A program made the translations under genes and the position numbers. Source: Psychrobacter sp. MF31 (lineage in GTDB: Bacteria > Pseudomonadota > Gammaproteobacteria > Pseudomonadales > Moraxellaceae). Taken from it: a stretch of DNA of 64,000 bases. The first letter of the stretch is position 1; each line of letters begins with the position of its first letter. Location: contig NZ_JABBDX010000008.1 in assembly GCF_012847335.1 (NCBI RefSeq), positions 20,182 to 84,181 of the forward strand, given 5' to 3'. This document shows positions 28,549 through 37,651 of this stretch, in pieces. The notes beneath the pieces are model-generated. The model saw only the letters and a program-made list of their open reading frames with translations. It did no database searches and was not told where the DNA came from.

Positions 28549-29988
28549 CTAATTTGGTGTATTGTCCTTGAGCCACAACTGGTTAACAATTTTAAGCTCA
28601 CGCAATTCTTCTGCCATGATCGCTTCACTTTTTCCTGGATATTTCACCGTTGCATAGCCATAAAATGCAACTCCCAGCACAGTCCAACCTAAAAATATCC
28701 ACCATTCAATGGCTGATAGCGCCGATGGCATCCCTGGCAAATATAGGATCAGTAAACCAAACCCCAAAATAATGCTCAGCATGCCCACCGCTTTTCCGGC
28801 AGGAACGCGAAACGGTCGCACCATGTCAGGTTCGCGATATCGCAATACGACAAAAGAGATCGCAACACAAGTATAAGCAATCACAATACCAAAGCCGCCT
28901 GCATCTACAATCCAAACTAACATCTTGCGACCAAACAATGGGGCAAGCGTTGCCAACCCACCGATCAGTAAAATAGCATTGACTGGCGTTTGGTATTTAG
29001 GATGCAGTTTTCCTAAAAATGCAGGGAGCATGTGTGCTCTTGACATGGCATAAAGCAGACGGCTACCGCCAATCAAAAATGCATTCCAGCTCGACAAAAT
29101 CCCAAGAACACCGCCAATAACTAACAAAATCCCTGCCCATTTTCCCTGCCAAGCATTCGTCATCGCATCCGCTGTGGCAAGCGTTGAGTTTTGCGCTTGA
29201 ATTAAGGGCAAAGTATGACCAACGCTCCAAGCCACGCCCACATACCAAAGCACAGCCACAATGATCGAAATGATTAAAAACTTACCAATATTGGGGCGGG
29301 TTAAATCAATTTCTTCAGCAGCTTGTGGAATCACATCAAAACCCACAAACATAAACGGTACCATGACCATAACTGCCATCATTCCGCTCACACCGCCAAT
29401 AAACGCCGGCGCTTGTACCGTCCCTGTTGCCTCAGGGTTGTATAATACCGCTCCAATAAACAGCAATACCCCCACAAACAAAATGCCCAAAACCGCCGTT
29501 TTTTGGAACCAAGCGCTCACCTCCATCCCGCGAATATTCAGCCAAGTTACAATCACTGAGCCAAGCATTCCAACGGCAACCCAAGTGGCATAAACATCCC
29601 AACCTGCAATACTCCAAAGATAACCTTGGCTATAGTTTGGGATAAAATACTCAACCACCGTCGGCAATGCTACTGCCTCAAATGCCACCACCGAAAAATA
29701 GCCAAATAAAATGCTCCATGAGCAAATAAACGACACATTAATTCCTAAAGCGCGGTGGGTGTACGTGTGCTCACCGCCGGTCACAGGCATGGATGAGGCA
29801 AGCTCAGCATAAGCCACCCCAATAAATACCACCGCAAGACCGCCTAAAATAAACGCCAGTACCGCGCCCCAAATGCCCGCAGCAATCACCCAATCTCCGG
29901 CAAGCACCACCCAGCCCCAACCCACCATAGCACCAAACGCTAAGGCAATAATATCAAACATCCCTAATGACTTTTTTAGCTCAGACAT
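28549..29988 (-). CDS. APC-superfamily amino acid permease
   Basis: The 479-residue inner-membrane protein has about 12 predicted transmembrane helices. It begins MSELKKSLGMFDIIALAFGA, then FGAMVGWGWVVLAGDWVI in TM1, which fits the unwound GxG-type substrate site of APC carriers. Context next to aminotransferase and dehydrogenase genes of the GABA/5-aminovalerate type suggests it imports GABA, 5-aminovalerate or a similar omega-amino acid. The exact substrate is inference. A strong bidirectional hairpin separates it from the gabT-type gene, so it is probably its own transcription unit. Confidence 0.85.
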   Translation of the reverse strand: MSELKKSLGMFDIIALAFGAMVGWGWVVLAGDWVIAAGIWGAVLAFILGGLAVVFIGVAYAELASSMPVTGGEHTYTHRALGINVSFICSWSILFGYFSVVAFEAVALPTVVEYFIPNYSQGYLWSIAGWDVYATWVAVGMLGSVIVTWLNIRGMEVSAWFQKTAVLGILFVGVLLFIGAVLYNPEATGTVQAPAFIGGVSGMMAVMVMVPFMFVGFDVIPQAAEEIDLTRPNIGKFLIISIIVAVLWYVGVAWSVGHTLPLIQAQNSTLATADAMTNAWQGKWAGILLVIGGVLGILSSWNAFLIGGSRLLYAMSRAHMLPAFLGKLHPKYQTPVNAILLIGGLATLAPLFGRKMLVWIVDAGGFGIVIAYTCVAISFVVLRYREPDMVRPFRVPAGKAVGMLSIILGFGLLILYLPGMPSALSAIEWWIFLGWTVLGVAFYGYATVKYPGKSEAIMAEELRELKIVNQLWLKDNTPN

Positions 29989-30085
29989 CTTGCGCTCCTT
30001 GTCTGTGTTTCATCCGTGGTCGCAGCTACTCATATCAACCTAAATATAAAAGCAATTGCGTGCTTTTTTTCCCTGTTTTTAAACT

Positions 30086-30123
30086 AAAAAACGGCGCCTG
30101 AATCATTCAAGGCACCGTTTTTT
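30086..30123. terminator. Bidirectional intrinsic terminator upstream of the permease
   Basis: A long stem (ACGG-GCCTGAA pairing with TTCA-GGC-CCGT, with small mismatches) is flanked by A-runs on the left and T-runs on the right. On the minus strand it would terminate the gabT-type gene. Confidence 0.8.
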
Positions 30124-30201
30124 GACACGATAAGGGCGTAAGCCCTTAAATTGGCCTTGTTAAGTTGTTTGACTTGTTAGCTTGATTGACAGCACTAGCA
30201 A

Positions 30202-31470
30202 TCATGACGCTGTTAAAATCTCCTTAATAATCTCCAATCCTTCTTGCAGTACTTCATCTTCGACCGTCAGCGGTACCATAATGCGAATGGCATTGCCAAA
30301 CATGCCACAAGATGCTAACAATAAGCCGCGATCAAAGGCTTGCTGCTTAAGATTGATCGTTGCTTTTGGGTCAGGGTTACCATCATCATCAATCAAATCA
30401 AACGCTAACATTGCCCCTTTATGGCGAATATCACCAATGCCGCTAAGATTCAAGCCTGTTAAAAAATTAGCAATGGTGTCCCCAATTTTAACGCTGCGAT
30501 CGAGTAAATTTTCCTCTTCGATCACTTCCATTACTGCCAGCGCTGCCACACAAGCTAAAGGATTTCCAGAATAGGTTCCCCCAAGACCGCCCGTTTGCGG
30601 CGCATCCATGATCTCAGCACGTCCAATCACCGCCGAAATTGGGTAGCCACCTGCCAAGCTTTTGGCACACGTCATCAAATCAGGCTCAACGCCCAATTGC
30701 TCAGTGGCAAACAGCGTTCCGGTTCGGGCAAAGCCGCACTGAACCTCATCAAAAATCAACACGATGCCATGATCATCGCAAATTTGGCGCAGCGCTTTGG
30801 CAAAGCTTGGGGTCACTTGATGAAATCCGCCTTCACCTTGAACAGGCTCAATAATGATTGCTGCCACCTCACTTGGGTCAATATCTGCCTGAAAAATCAT
30901 CTCAAGACTATGCAGTGCTTGCGCTTCAGAAACGTTCAACTCTGGCGCAGGAAACAGCGCGTGAAACACGGGAGCCGGCATAGGACCAAAGTTTTTCTTA
31001 TAAGGCAGCACTTTACCAGTCAAGCTCATGCACATCGCCGTTCTGCCATGCCAGCCGCCAACAAACGAGATAAGACCAGCGCGACCAGTTTTTGCTCGGG
31101 CAATTTTCACGCAGTTTTCGACCGCTTCTGCGCCCGTGGTTAAAAATAGCGCTTTTGTTGCTCCGCTAATGGGCGCTTTGGCACATAGTTTTTCAGCAAG
31201 CTCAACATAGCACTCATAATTAACCATTTGCGCGGCGGTATGGGTAAACTTATCGAGCTGCTCGTGAACGCGCTGCGTAATTTTTGGATGGCTATGACCG
31301 GTGTTTAATACTGAAATGCCCCCAACAAAGTCAATATAACGGTTGCCCTCAACGTCCCAAATCTCGGAGTTTTGAGCTTTAGCTGCAAACACAGGAAAGG
31401 CAATACCAAGACCAGTTGGCAAAACCGCAAGGCGGCGCTCAAGTAGTGATTGATTGGTGGCGGTGCTCAT
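30202..31470 (-). CDS. 4-aminobutyrate / 5-aminovalerate aminotransferase
   Basis: This class III PLP aminotransferase of 422 residues matches GabT/DavT in length. The PLP-lysine region is [34 protein letters not shown] carries the Asp that binds the pyridine nitrogen, and the N-terminal part shows [16 protein letters not shown]. It transfers the omega-amino group of GABA or 5-aminovalerate to 2-oxoglutarate, giving the semialdehyde. The neighbouring glutaryl-CoA dehydrogenase and CoA-transferase favour a DavT role. GabT and DavT cannot be told apart by sequence alone. Confidence 0.88.
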   Translation of the reverse strand: MSTATNQSLLERRLAVLPTGLGIAFPVFAAKAQNSEIWDVEGNRYIDFVGGISVLNTGHSHPKITQRVHEQLDKFTHTAAQMVNYECYVELAEKLCAKAPISGATKALFLTTGAEAVENCVKIARAKTGRAGLISFVGGWHGRTAMCMSLTGKVLPYKKNFGPMPAPVFHALFPAPELNVSEAQALHSLEMIFQADIDPSEVAAIIIEPVQGEGGFHQVTPSFAKALRQICDDHGIVLIFDEVQCGFARTGTLFATEQLGVEPDLMTCAKSLAGGYPISAVIGRAEIMDAPQTGGLGGTYSGNPLACVAALAVMEVIEEENLLDRSVKIGDTIANFLTGLNLSGIGDIRHKGAMLAFDLIDDDGNPDPKATINLKQQAFDRGLLLASCGMFGNAIRIMVPLTVEDEVLQEGLEIIKEILTAS

Positions 31471-31503
31471 AAGAATGTCCTTTTCTTTGATAAGTGATCG
31501 GGT

Positions 31504-31541
31504 AAAAAATAGCCGCCCCCACCATCACGGTGACGGCGGCT
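31504..31541 (-). terminator. Intrinsic terminator after the gabD/davD-type gene
   Basis: On the minus strand, AGCCGCC and GGCGGCT pair outside an inner CACC/GGTG stem, and ATTTTTTA follows. This would separate the dehydrogenase mRNA from the downstream aminotransferase gene. Confidence 0.75.
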
Positions 31542-31592
31542 CAAATAACGCTTTGATGTTGAAGCTAAATTGACTAACTTGCTGATCTCAGC

Positions 31593-33059
31593 CTAACTGA
31601 TATCCGCACTCCAATATTTGGTCACCACATACTCCTCAATGCCATATTTGGAGCCTTCTCGACCAAATCCGGACTGCTTAACGCCACCAAAGGGTGCAAC
31701 TTCTGTGGAAACGATGCCCGTATTGTGACCGACCATGCCGTAATCAAGCCCTTCGGTGACCCGCCAAGCGCGCGCAAAGCTGCCGCTATAAAAGTAAGCG
31801 GCAAGCCCATAAATGGTATCGTTTGCCATCTTAATGGCGTCTTCTTCGGTGCTAAAAGTAAAAATCGACGCAATGGGACCAAAAATTTCTTCGTGAGCAA
31901 TGTCCATATCATCGGTCAAATGGGTAATGACGGTTGGGTTAAAGCTCAAGGTTGATGCCGAATTTTTATCGCCGCCGGTGACCAGTGTTGCCCCTTTATC
32001 AAGCGCATCGGTCAATAAACTTTGTACTTTTTCAAGCGCATCGGGATTGATTAAAGGTCCAATATCCACATGTTCACTCATACCATCACCAACGGTCAGG
32101 GCGTTGACTTTTTTGACAAAAATGTCTAAAAACTTGTCTTTGATGCTGTCTTGAACATAGATTCGGTTGGCACAAACGCAGGTTTGACCCGCATTTCGGT
32201 ATTTTGACGCAATCAAACCTTCCGCTGCTTTTTCCAAATCTGCATCATCAAAAACGATAAATGGCGCGTTGCCACCAAGCTCAAAAGACAGCTTTTTAAC
32301 CGTTGGCGCGCACTGAGCCATCAACTTACGACCCACTTCGGTTGATCCGGTAAACGACAGCTTTTTAATCCGCTCATCACTGGTCAAAACGTCGCCGATG
32401 ACTGAGGATTTTCCGGTCACTACTTGGATGACGCCAGCGGGAATCCCTGCTTCTTGCGCCAAAACCGCAAGCGCCAACGCTGAAAATGGTGTTTCGGTTG
32501 CAGGTTTAATAATCATGGTGCAGCCTGCTGCCAAAGCGGGAGCCGCTTTTCGGGTAATCATTGCCGCAGGAAAGTTCCAAGGGGTAATCGCCGCGCAAAC
32601 GCCAACTGCCTGCTTAAGAACGATATAGCGCAAATTGGGCTGCGTTGCCGGAATAGTATCGCCATAAACACGCTTGCCCTCTTCGCTGAACCAGCGGATA
32701 AAGCTATTGGCATAGCCAATCTCGCCGCGCGACTCTTTAATCGGCTTACCTTGCTCAGCAGTCATGATGATGGCAAGGTCCTCTTTGTTTTGATCGATCA
32801 AGTCCGCCCATTTGCTCAAAAGTACGCTGCGCTCTTGCGCCGTTTTGGCAGCCCAAGCGGGCTGAGCTTGGCTTGAGAACGCCACAGCATCGATGACATC
32901 TTGCTTCGTTAAGCTTGGAATGGTGCCGATAACTTCTTGACTAAAGGGATTGGTAACCTCGATCGTTGCTTGGTCACTGGCGTCATGCCAGCCGTCTTTG
33001 ATGAAGCACTGCGAGTTAAGTAGCGCCGGATTTTTAAGTTTGAGTTGAGCTTGCGTCAT
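31593..33059 (-). CDS. Succinate / glutarate semialdehyde dehydrogenase
   Basis: This NAD(P)-dependent aldehyde dehydrogenase has 488 residues. The catalytic Glu lies in FELGGNAPFIVFDDADLEKA, the catalytic Cys in NAGQTCVCANRIYVQD, and the cofactor-binding region in PWNFPAAMITRKAAPALAAG. It oxidises succinic or glutaric semialdehyde to the dicarboxylate. With the aminotransferase it makes the DavTD (or GabTD) pair. It is divergent from an IclR regulator, with operator-like palindromes between them. Confidence 0.9.
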   Translation of the reverse strand: MTQAQLKLKNPALLNSQCFIKDGWHDASDQATIEVTNPFSQEVIGTIPSLTKQDVIDAVAFSSQAQPAWAAKTAQERSVLLSKWADLIDQNKEDLAIIMTAEQGKPIKESRGEIGYANSFIRWFSEEGKRVYGDTIPATQPNLRYIVLKQAVGVCAAITPWNFPAAMITRKAAPALAAGCTMIIKPATETPFSALALAVLAQEAGIPAGVIQVVTGKSSVIGDVLTSDERIKKLSFTGSTEVGRKLMAQCAPTVKKLSFELGGNAPFIVFDDADLEKAAEGLIASKYRNAGQTCVCANRIYVQDSIKDKFLDIFVKKVNALTVGDGMSEHVDIGPLINPDALEKVQSLLTDALDKGATLVTGGDKNSASTLSFNPTVITHLTDDMDIAHEEIFGPIASIFTFSTEEDAIKMANDTIYGLAAYFYSGSFARAWRVTEGLDYGMVGHNTGIVSTEVAPFGGVKQSGFGREGSKYGIEEYVVTKYWSADIS

Positions 33060-33181
33060 TTGAACACTCCGTGTTTGAACATTAAGCTTTTATTATTTCC
33101 CATTCCAAGCACAAGTACTGATAGGATTGTTTGTAAAAATGTTTTATTGTCAGCGATTTTTATAACGGCACTGCGCTATTT

Positions 33182-33207
33182 TGTTCACTATAAAGAACAC
33201 AAGTTCT
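33182..33207. promoter_or_regulatory. Overlapping palindromes in the gabD-iclR divergent region
   Basis: TGTTC (33182-33186) pairs with GAACA (33195-33199), and AGAAC (33194-33198) pairs with GTTCT (33203-33207). The two overlapping inverted repeats sit between divergent genes and would suit a dimer or tetramer of the adjacent IclR regulator. Confidence 0.4.
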
Positions 33208-33307
33208 ATATACAGTACATTATTATAAGAATTAAAATTTAATTTTTGCAACCCTTATTCCAAACTTTATTGTTATTCCTCGTTAACTTTTAATTTAAAG
33301 GCTGATT

Positions 33308-34069
33308 ATGACCACAACTTCTGTCCCTGCCCTTGAAAAAACCTTTCAAATCCTCGACTTAATCACCGAAAGTCCAAAGCCTCTAAGCGCGGCTCAGATT
33401 GCCAATCAGCTTGGGATTGCTCGATCATCAACGCACAACATTTTGCAAAGCCTACTTGCCAAGCACGTCATCGATAAAGATGCTGATCACCGCTTTTATC
33501 TTGGCTCATACCTGTTGTATTGGGCGGGGCAATACGAGCAGCAGCAAATCGTTATCCGGCTGTTTAAAGACCTCATTTTGCAATACCCTTTATTACTTAA
33601 CTATACTGTCACCTTATCCAAGCTAGATTTGGGCGAGGTGGTGTTTTTGAGCTGCCACGAAGCACCGGCACCGCTTGGGTTTACGTTTCGCGCCGGCGTT
33701 CGCGTCCCTGCCGTCTTTTCTGCCACTGGAAAGGCGATTTTGTCCACCATGAGCATGAGCACCATCCAGTCTTTGTATCAAAATAAGTTTCCAAAGCCGA
33801 TCACCAAAAATGGGGTTGCAAGCTTTACGGAGCTGGCAGCGGAGCTGACCCAAATCCAGCAAAGCCGCATCTCGCTTGATGACGGTCAGCTTCGTGAGGG
33901 CATGTACTGTTTGGGAACGTACATCAATAACGCCTCAGGACAAGCTTTGGTCGGGATGGCGGTCAGTTTTTTGCAAGCTGAATATGACGCTCATCACGAT
34001 GCTGTCAGCTATCAGCTCATTGCCCTTGCTAAGCAAATTGAACAGCAGCTTGGGGCTGTGGCTAAATAA
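33308..34069 (+). CDS. IclR-family transcriptional regulator
   Basis: The 253-residue protein has an N-terminal winged HTH (about 8-70; LSAAQIANQLGIARSSTHNI) and a C-terminal GAF-like effector domain (about 85-250; FRAGVRVPAVFSATGKAIL is the family signature). It is divergent from the semialdehyde dehydrogenase gene and probably regulates it. Its 3' end overlaps the convergent CoA-transferase gene by 8 bp. A second IclR-type regulator lies 2.6 kb downstream. Confidence 0.9.
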   Translation: MTTTSVPALEKTFQILDLITESPKPLSAAQIANQLGIARSSTHNILQSLLAKHVIDKDADHRFYLGSYLLYWAGQYEQQQIVIRLFKDLILQYPLLLNYTVTLSKLDLGEVVFLSCHEAPAPLGFTFRAGVRVPAVFSATGKAILSTMSMSTIQSLYQNKFPKPITKNGVASFTELAAELTQIQQSRISLDDGQLREGMYCLGTYINNASGQALVGMAVSFLQAEYDAHHDAVSYQLIALAKQIEQQLGAVAK

Positions 34070-35303
34070 TACCCTCTGCTTTAAACTGCTCAATCATCGC
34101 CTGATCATAGCCCAAGGACTGCAAAATACATTGGGAGTGCTCTCCAAGCTTTGGCGGCGGGCTTTGATAACGTACTGTCGATTGAGACAATTTAATGGGA
34201 TTTCCCAACACTTTAACGGGGCTGTCTGCAAAGCCAATCACCATATCGCGAGCTCTCGTTTGCGGCATTGCCAGCGCTTCACGGATGTTGTTAATCGCGC
34301 CGCTTGGTACGCCAATTGTCTCAAAAGCGCTGAGCCAATAATCGCGCGACTTCGTGCTAAAAATGTCATTTAATTTTGCGATTAGTGCCTCGCGATTTGC
34401 CACGCGGTTGGGGTTGGTGTTAAATCGTGACTCCAAATGCCAATCAGCGCCGATCAGCTCACAAAGCTTGGCAAACTGAGCGTCATTACCGCAAGCTAAA
34501 ATGAAGTGTTGGTTATTGTTAGCTGCAAACACTTGATAAGGCACGATGTTGGGATGCTCATTGCCAAGCCTTGGTGGGATCTCGTTTGTGGCTAAATGGT
34601 TCATCCCAACGTTGGCAAGCATGGCAAGGGCGCTGTCAAATAACGCAACATCAACCTGTTGACCTTGACCTGAGCGCTGCCGTGATAAAAGTGCAGCTTG
34701 AATGCCAATGGTCAACTGTAGCCCTGCAAACAAATCCACCACCGCCACGCCAACTTTGTGCGGTTCGCCCTCTTTTGCGCCGGTGATGCTCATCAGTCCT
34801 GACAACCCTTGAATGATATAGTCATAACCCGGTTTTTTGGCGTCAGGACCTGATTGTCCAAATCCGGTCAATGACGCATAAATCAGTCGTGGATTGAGGC
34901 GCTTGAGGCTGTCGTAATCTAAACCGTACTGTTTTAAACCACCAACTTTGAAGTTTTCAACCAACACATCACTGCTTGCTGCCAGTTTTTTGATAATGTC
35001 TTGACCGGCTTTGGTGGTGATATCGACCGTTAGCGACTGCTTATTTCGGTTGATGGTGGCGTAATACGCTGACGTGCCGTCGGCAAATTCAGGCGGCGAC
35101 CAATGACGCGTTTCATCACCAAGCGTTGGTCGCTCAACTTTAATCACCTCAGCGCCTAAATCAGCCAAAATCTGCGTGCAAGAAGGTCCTGCCAACACGC
35201 GTGATAAATCAAGCACCTTTATTCCTAAAAGTGCGCCAGCTTTGGGACTATCGGAAGAAGGTGCTGGTATTTTTTCACCAAAACCTGTGATTTGGTCGTC
35301 CAT
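34062..35303 (-). CDS. Class III (CaiB/BaiF) CoA-transferase, probably succinyl-CoA:glutarate type
   Basis: The 413-residue protein has the family signatures LDLSRVLAGPSCTQILADLG, GAEVIKVERP and GYDYIIQGLSGLMSITG. The predicted catalytic Asp is in GVAVVDLFAGL. These enzymes move CoA between carboxylates through a covalent aspartyl-CoA intermediate. It is 15 bp upstream-coupled with glutaryl-CoA dehydrogenase, so glutarate activation to glutaryl-CoA is the likely job. Other dicarboxylate acceptors are possible. Confidence 0.85.
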   Translation of the reverse strand: MDDQITGFGEKIPAPSSDSPKAGALLGIKVLDLSRVLAGPSCTQILADLGAEVIKVERPTLGDETRHWSPPEFADGTSAYYATINRNKQSLTVDITTKAGQDIIKKLAASSDVLVENFKVGGLKQYGLDYDSLKRLNPRLIYASLTGFGQSGPDAKKPGYDYIIQGLSGLMSITGAKEGEPHKVGVAVVDLFAGLQLTIGIQAALLSRQRSGQGQQVDVALFDSALAMLANVGMNHLATNEIPPRLGNEHPNIVPYQVFAANNNQHFILACGNDAQFAKLCELIGADWHLESRFNTNPNRVANREALIAKLNDIFSTKSRDYWLSAFETIGVPSGAINNIREALAMPQTRARDMVIGFADSPVKVLGNPIKLSQSTVRYQSPPPKLGEHSQCILQSLGYDQAMIEQFKAEGII

Positions 35304-35318
35304 GACCCACTCCTTATT

Positions 35319-36503
35319 TTATGAGAACGCCTGAATTCCTGTTTGCGCCCGACCTAAAATCAGCGCATGAATGTCATGCGTGCCCTCATAGGTATTGACC
35401 GCCTCAAGGTTCATCACATGGCGGATGATATGATACTCATCAGAGATGCCATTGCCGCCGTGCATATCGCGGGCAATCCTTGCAATCTCAAGCGCCTTGC
35501 CGCAGTTGTTACGTTTGATTAATGAAATCATCTCAGGTGCCGCTTTATCTTCATCCATCAAGCGACCAACCCGAAGCGCCGCTTGCAGCCCAAGAGCAAT
35601 CTCAGTTTGCATGTTGGCAAGTTTCAGCTGAATCAGCTGAGTGGCGGCAAGCGGTCGCCCGAACTGACTGCGATCTAGCGTATATTGCCTTGAGGCTTGC
35701 CAGCAAAAGGACGCCGATCCCATAGCGCCCCAAGCAATACCGTAGCGGGCTTTATTTAAGCAGCCAAAAGGACCTTTGAGACCGCGAATGTCGGGAAAAG
35801 CGTTGTCTTCTGGGACAAATACGTTGTCCATCACCACCTCGCCGGTCACCGAAGCGCGAAGGGAAAACTTACCTTCAATCTTGGGTGCGGACAAACCCTT
35901 CATGCCTTTGTCCAAAATAAAACCACGAATGTCGCCGGCATCATCTTTTGCCCAAATCACAAACACATCAGCAATCGGGCTGTTGGTAATCCACATCTTA
36001 CTGCCGCTGATCTCATAGCCACCGGCAACTTTGCGCGCCCGCGTTTTCATTGAGGCAGGATCTGACCCTGAATCTGGCTCCGTCAGTCCAAAGCAGCCAA
36101 TCCACTCGCCGCTGGCAAGCTTTGGTAAATACTTTTCTTTTTGCGCCTCGGTACCATAAGCATCGATAGGGTGCATGACAAGGCTTGACTGAACGCTCAT
36201 AGCAGAGCGGTATCCTGAATCAACGGTCTCGATTTCTTTAGCGATCATGCCATAAGCAACGTTTGATAATCCGGCGCAGCCATAGCCGTCAATGGTGACG
36301 CCAAGCAGTCCCATCTCGCCCATCTGCCGCATGATATTTGGATCAAAAGTCTCGTTGCGGTTGGCAGCTAAAATGCCTGGCATCAGCTCTTTTTGAAAAA
36401 ACTGATGGGCACTGTCCGTGACCATACGCTCCTCATCGGTAAGCTGCTCACGAAGCAAAAATGGATCTTCCCAATCAAAATGCGCGCGCGATGATAACGC
36501 CAT
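35319..36503 (-). CDS. gcdH: Glutaryl-CoA dehydrogenase
   Basis: This FAD acyl-CoA dehydrogenase of 394 residues decarboxylates glutaryl-CoA to crotonyl-CoA. The FAD/substrate motif [35 protein letters not shown], and the catalytic-base motif [17 protein letters not shown] are all in place. N-terminal [18 protein letters not shown] is characteristic of GcdH. It is first in a two-gene operon with the class III CoA-transferase and divergent from an IclR regulator. Confidence 0.94.
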   Translation of the reverse strand: MALSSRAHFDWEDPFLLREQLTDEERMVTDSAHQFFQKELMPGILAANRNETFDPNIMRQMGEMGLLGVTIDGYGCAGLSNVAYGMIAKEIETVDSGYRSAMSVQSSLVMHPIDAYGTEAQKEKYLPKLASGEWIGCFGLTEPDSGSDPASMKTRARKVAGGYEISGSKMWITNSPIADVFVIWAKDDAGDIRGFILDKGMKGLSAPKIEGKFSLRASVTGEVVMDNVFVPEDNAFPDIRGLKGPFGCLNKARYGIAWGAMGSASFCWQASRQYTLDRSQFGRPLAATQLIQLKLANMQTEIALGLQAALRVGRLMDEDKAAPEMISLIKRNNCGKALEIARIARDMHGGNGISDEYHIIRHVMNLEAVNTYEGTHDIHALILGRAQTGIQAFS

Positions 36504-36596
36504 GTCACTCTCCTTAGTGATGATTAATTCTTAATGTTAATTGTTAACGTAGCTAGCTTGCCAATAATCGATCTTGACTTTTTTGTTCCACTATGC

Positions 36597-36609
36597 GAAA
36601 CTTAGTTTC
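36597..36609. promoter_or_regulatory. Palindrome in the gcdH-iclR divergent region
   Basis: A perfect inverted repeat GAAAC-TTA-GTTTC lies between divergent gcdH and the second IclR regulator gene. It is a plausible operator but there is no direct evidence. Confidence 0.4.
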
Positions 36610-36675
36610 ACTATTTAAAATCATTAAATCAGAAATCATTTGTGCTGTAAACCCTTAATTTAGGATTGAAAAAAA

Positions 36676-37500
36676 ATGGCAACGTTTGACAATGCACCGT
36701 TATTAGAGCGCCTGCATCAAGAATTAGAGCAAAGCCACTCTCAAAATGACCGGCAATTTGTGACCGCCCTTGGTCGTGGCTTATTGATTTTAGCGGCGTT
36801 TGAGCATCACGATGAGCTGTCTCATCAAGCGCTGTGCCAACTGACTGAGCTACCAAAAGCTACTGTAACAAGGCTGATTTATACCTTAACGACCCTTGGC
36901 TTTTTACGGCAATCGCTAACAGGAGTGTATCAGTTGGGCGCAAATGCCGTGCGCTTGAGCGCTCAGGCGTTAAGCCGTCATGATATGGTGGCGTTTGCTG
37001 AGCCTTTATTGCGCAGATTTGCCGCAGCTCACGAGGTGTCGGTGAATTTGGCAAAACAAATCGATGGCGAAATGCGCTACTTGGCGTGCTGCCGAAGCCC
37101 TGCGCGGCTGTCTATTAGCTTGCAGGTCGGATCAGCCGTACCGATTGCCAGCACAGCCATTGGGCGAGCGTTTTTTGCGGTCAGCAGTTTGCCTCAGCAA
37201 GCGGACATACTGGCAACATTACAAAATCAGCTGGATGCTGATGCGTTTGATGCCGCAAAATTGAGCTTGATGAGCGCTGCCCAAGAGTATAAAAGCCGTG
37301 GCTACACTTTATCGGATGGGGAGTTTTCGCCAGACATTTTAGCCGTCGCGGTGGGGGTTTTTGATGAGGCAACGGGGCAATTTGCCTATTCGCTGAACGC
37401 CAGCGTGCCGCGAGCAAAATGGGTGGCAGCGGACTATCAAGATTGGATTGTCCCAAAGCTACAAGCGTTAGCTCAGCGTATCGGCGGCAGTTTAAAATAA
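36676..37500 (+). CDS. IclR-family transcriptional regulator (PcaR/PobR-like)
   Basis: The 274-residue protein has a winged HTH at about 35-95 (LSHQALCQLTELPKATVTRL) and an effector domain with LQVGSAVPIASTAIGRAFF and YTLSDGEFSPDILAVAV. The latter phrases are typical of the PcaR/PobR/PcaU branch, which activates aromatic or dicarboxylate catabolism. It is divergent from gcdH, its likely target. The sequence differs clearly from the other IclR regulator in this cluster. Confidence 0.9.
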   Translation: MATFDNAPLLERLHQELEQSHSQNDRQFVTALGRGLLILAAFEHHDELSHQALCQLTELPKATVTRLIYTLTTLGFLRQSLTGVYQLGANAVRLSAQALSRHDMVAFAEPLLRRFAAAHEVSVNLAKQIDGEMRYLACCRSPARLSISLQVGSAVPIASTAIGRAFFAVSSLPQQADILATLQNQLDADAFDAAKLSLMSAAQEYKSRGYTLSDGEFSPDILAVAVGVFDEATGQFAYSLNASVPRAKWVAADYQDWIVPKLQALAQRIGGSLK

Positions 37501-37651
37501 ACGCGGCTACCAGCAAGTCTTGCTTGCAAGCCGTTACCAAAGCTCGCATTTGACTGTGATATAATCACAAGCACATCGCGGCTTTTTAGTCGCTTTTTTA
37601 TTTAGCGTTTTAAATGCCATTTATTTATTCGTTTAAAAGTTTGAGTGAGCC

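Noticed and set aside
36629-36856. Minus-strand ORF antisense to the second IclR gene
   Set aside because: It overlaps a clear IclR coding region and has no features of its own.
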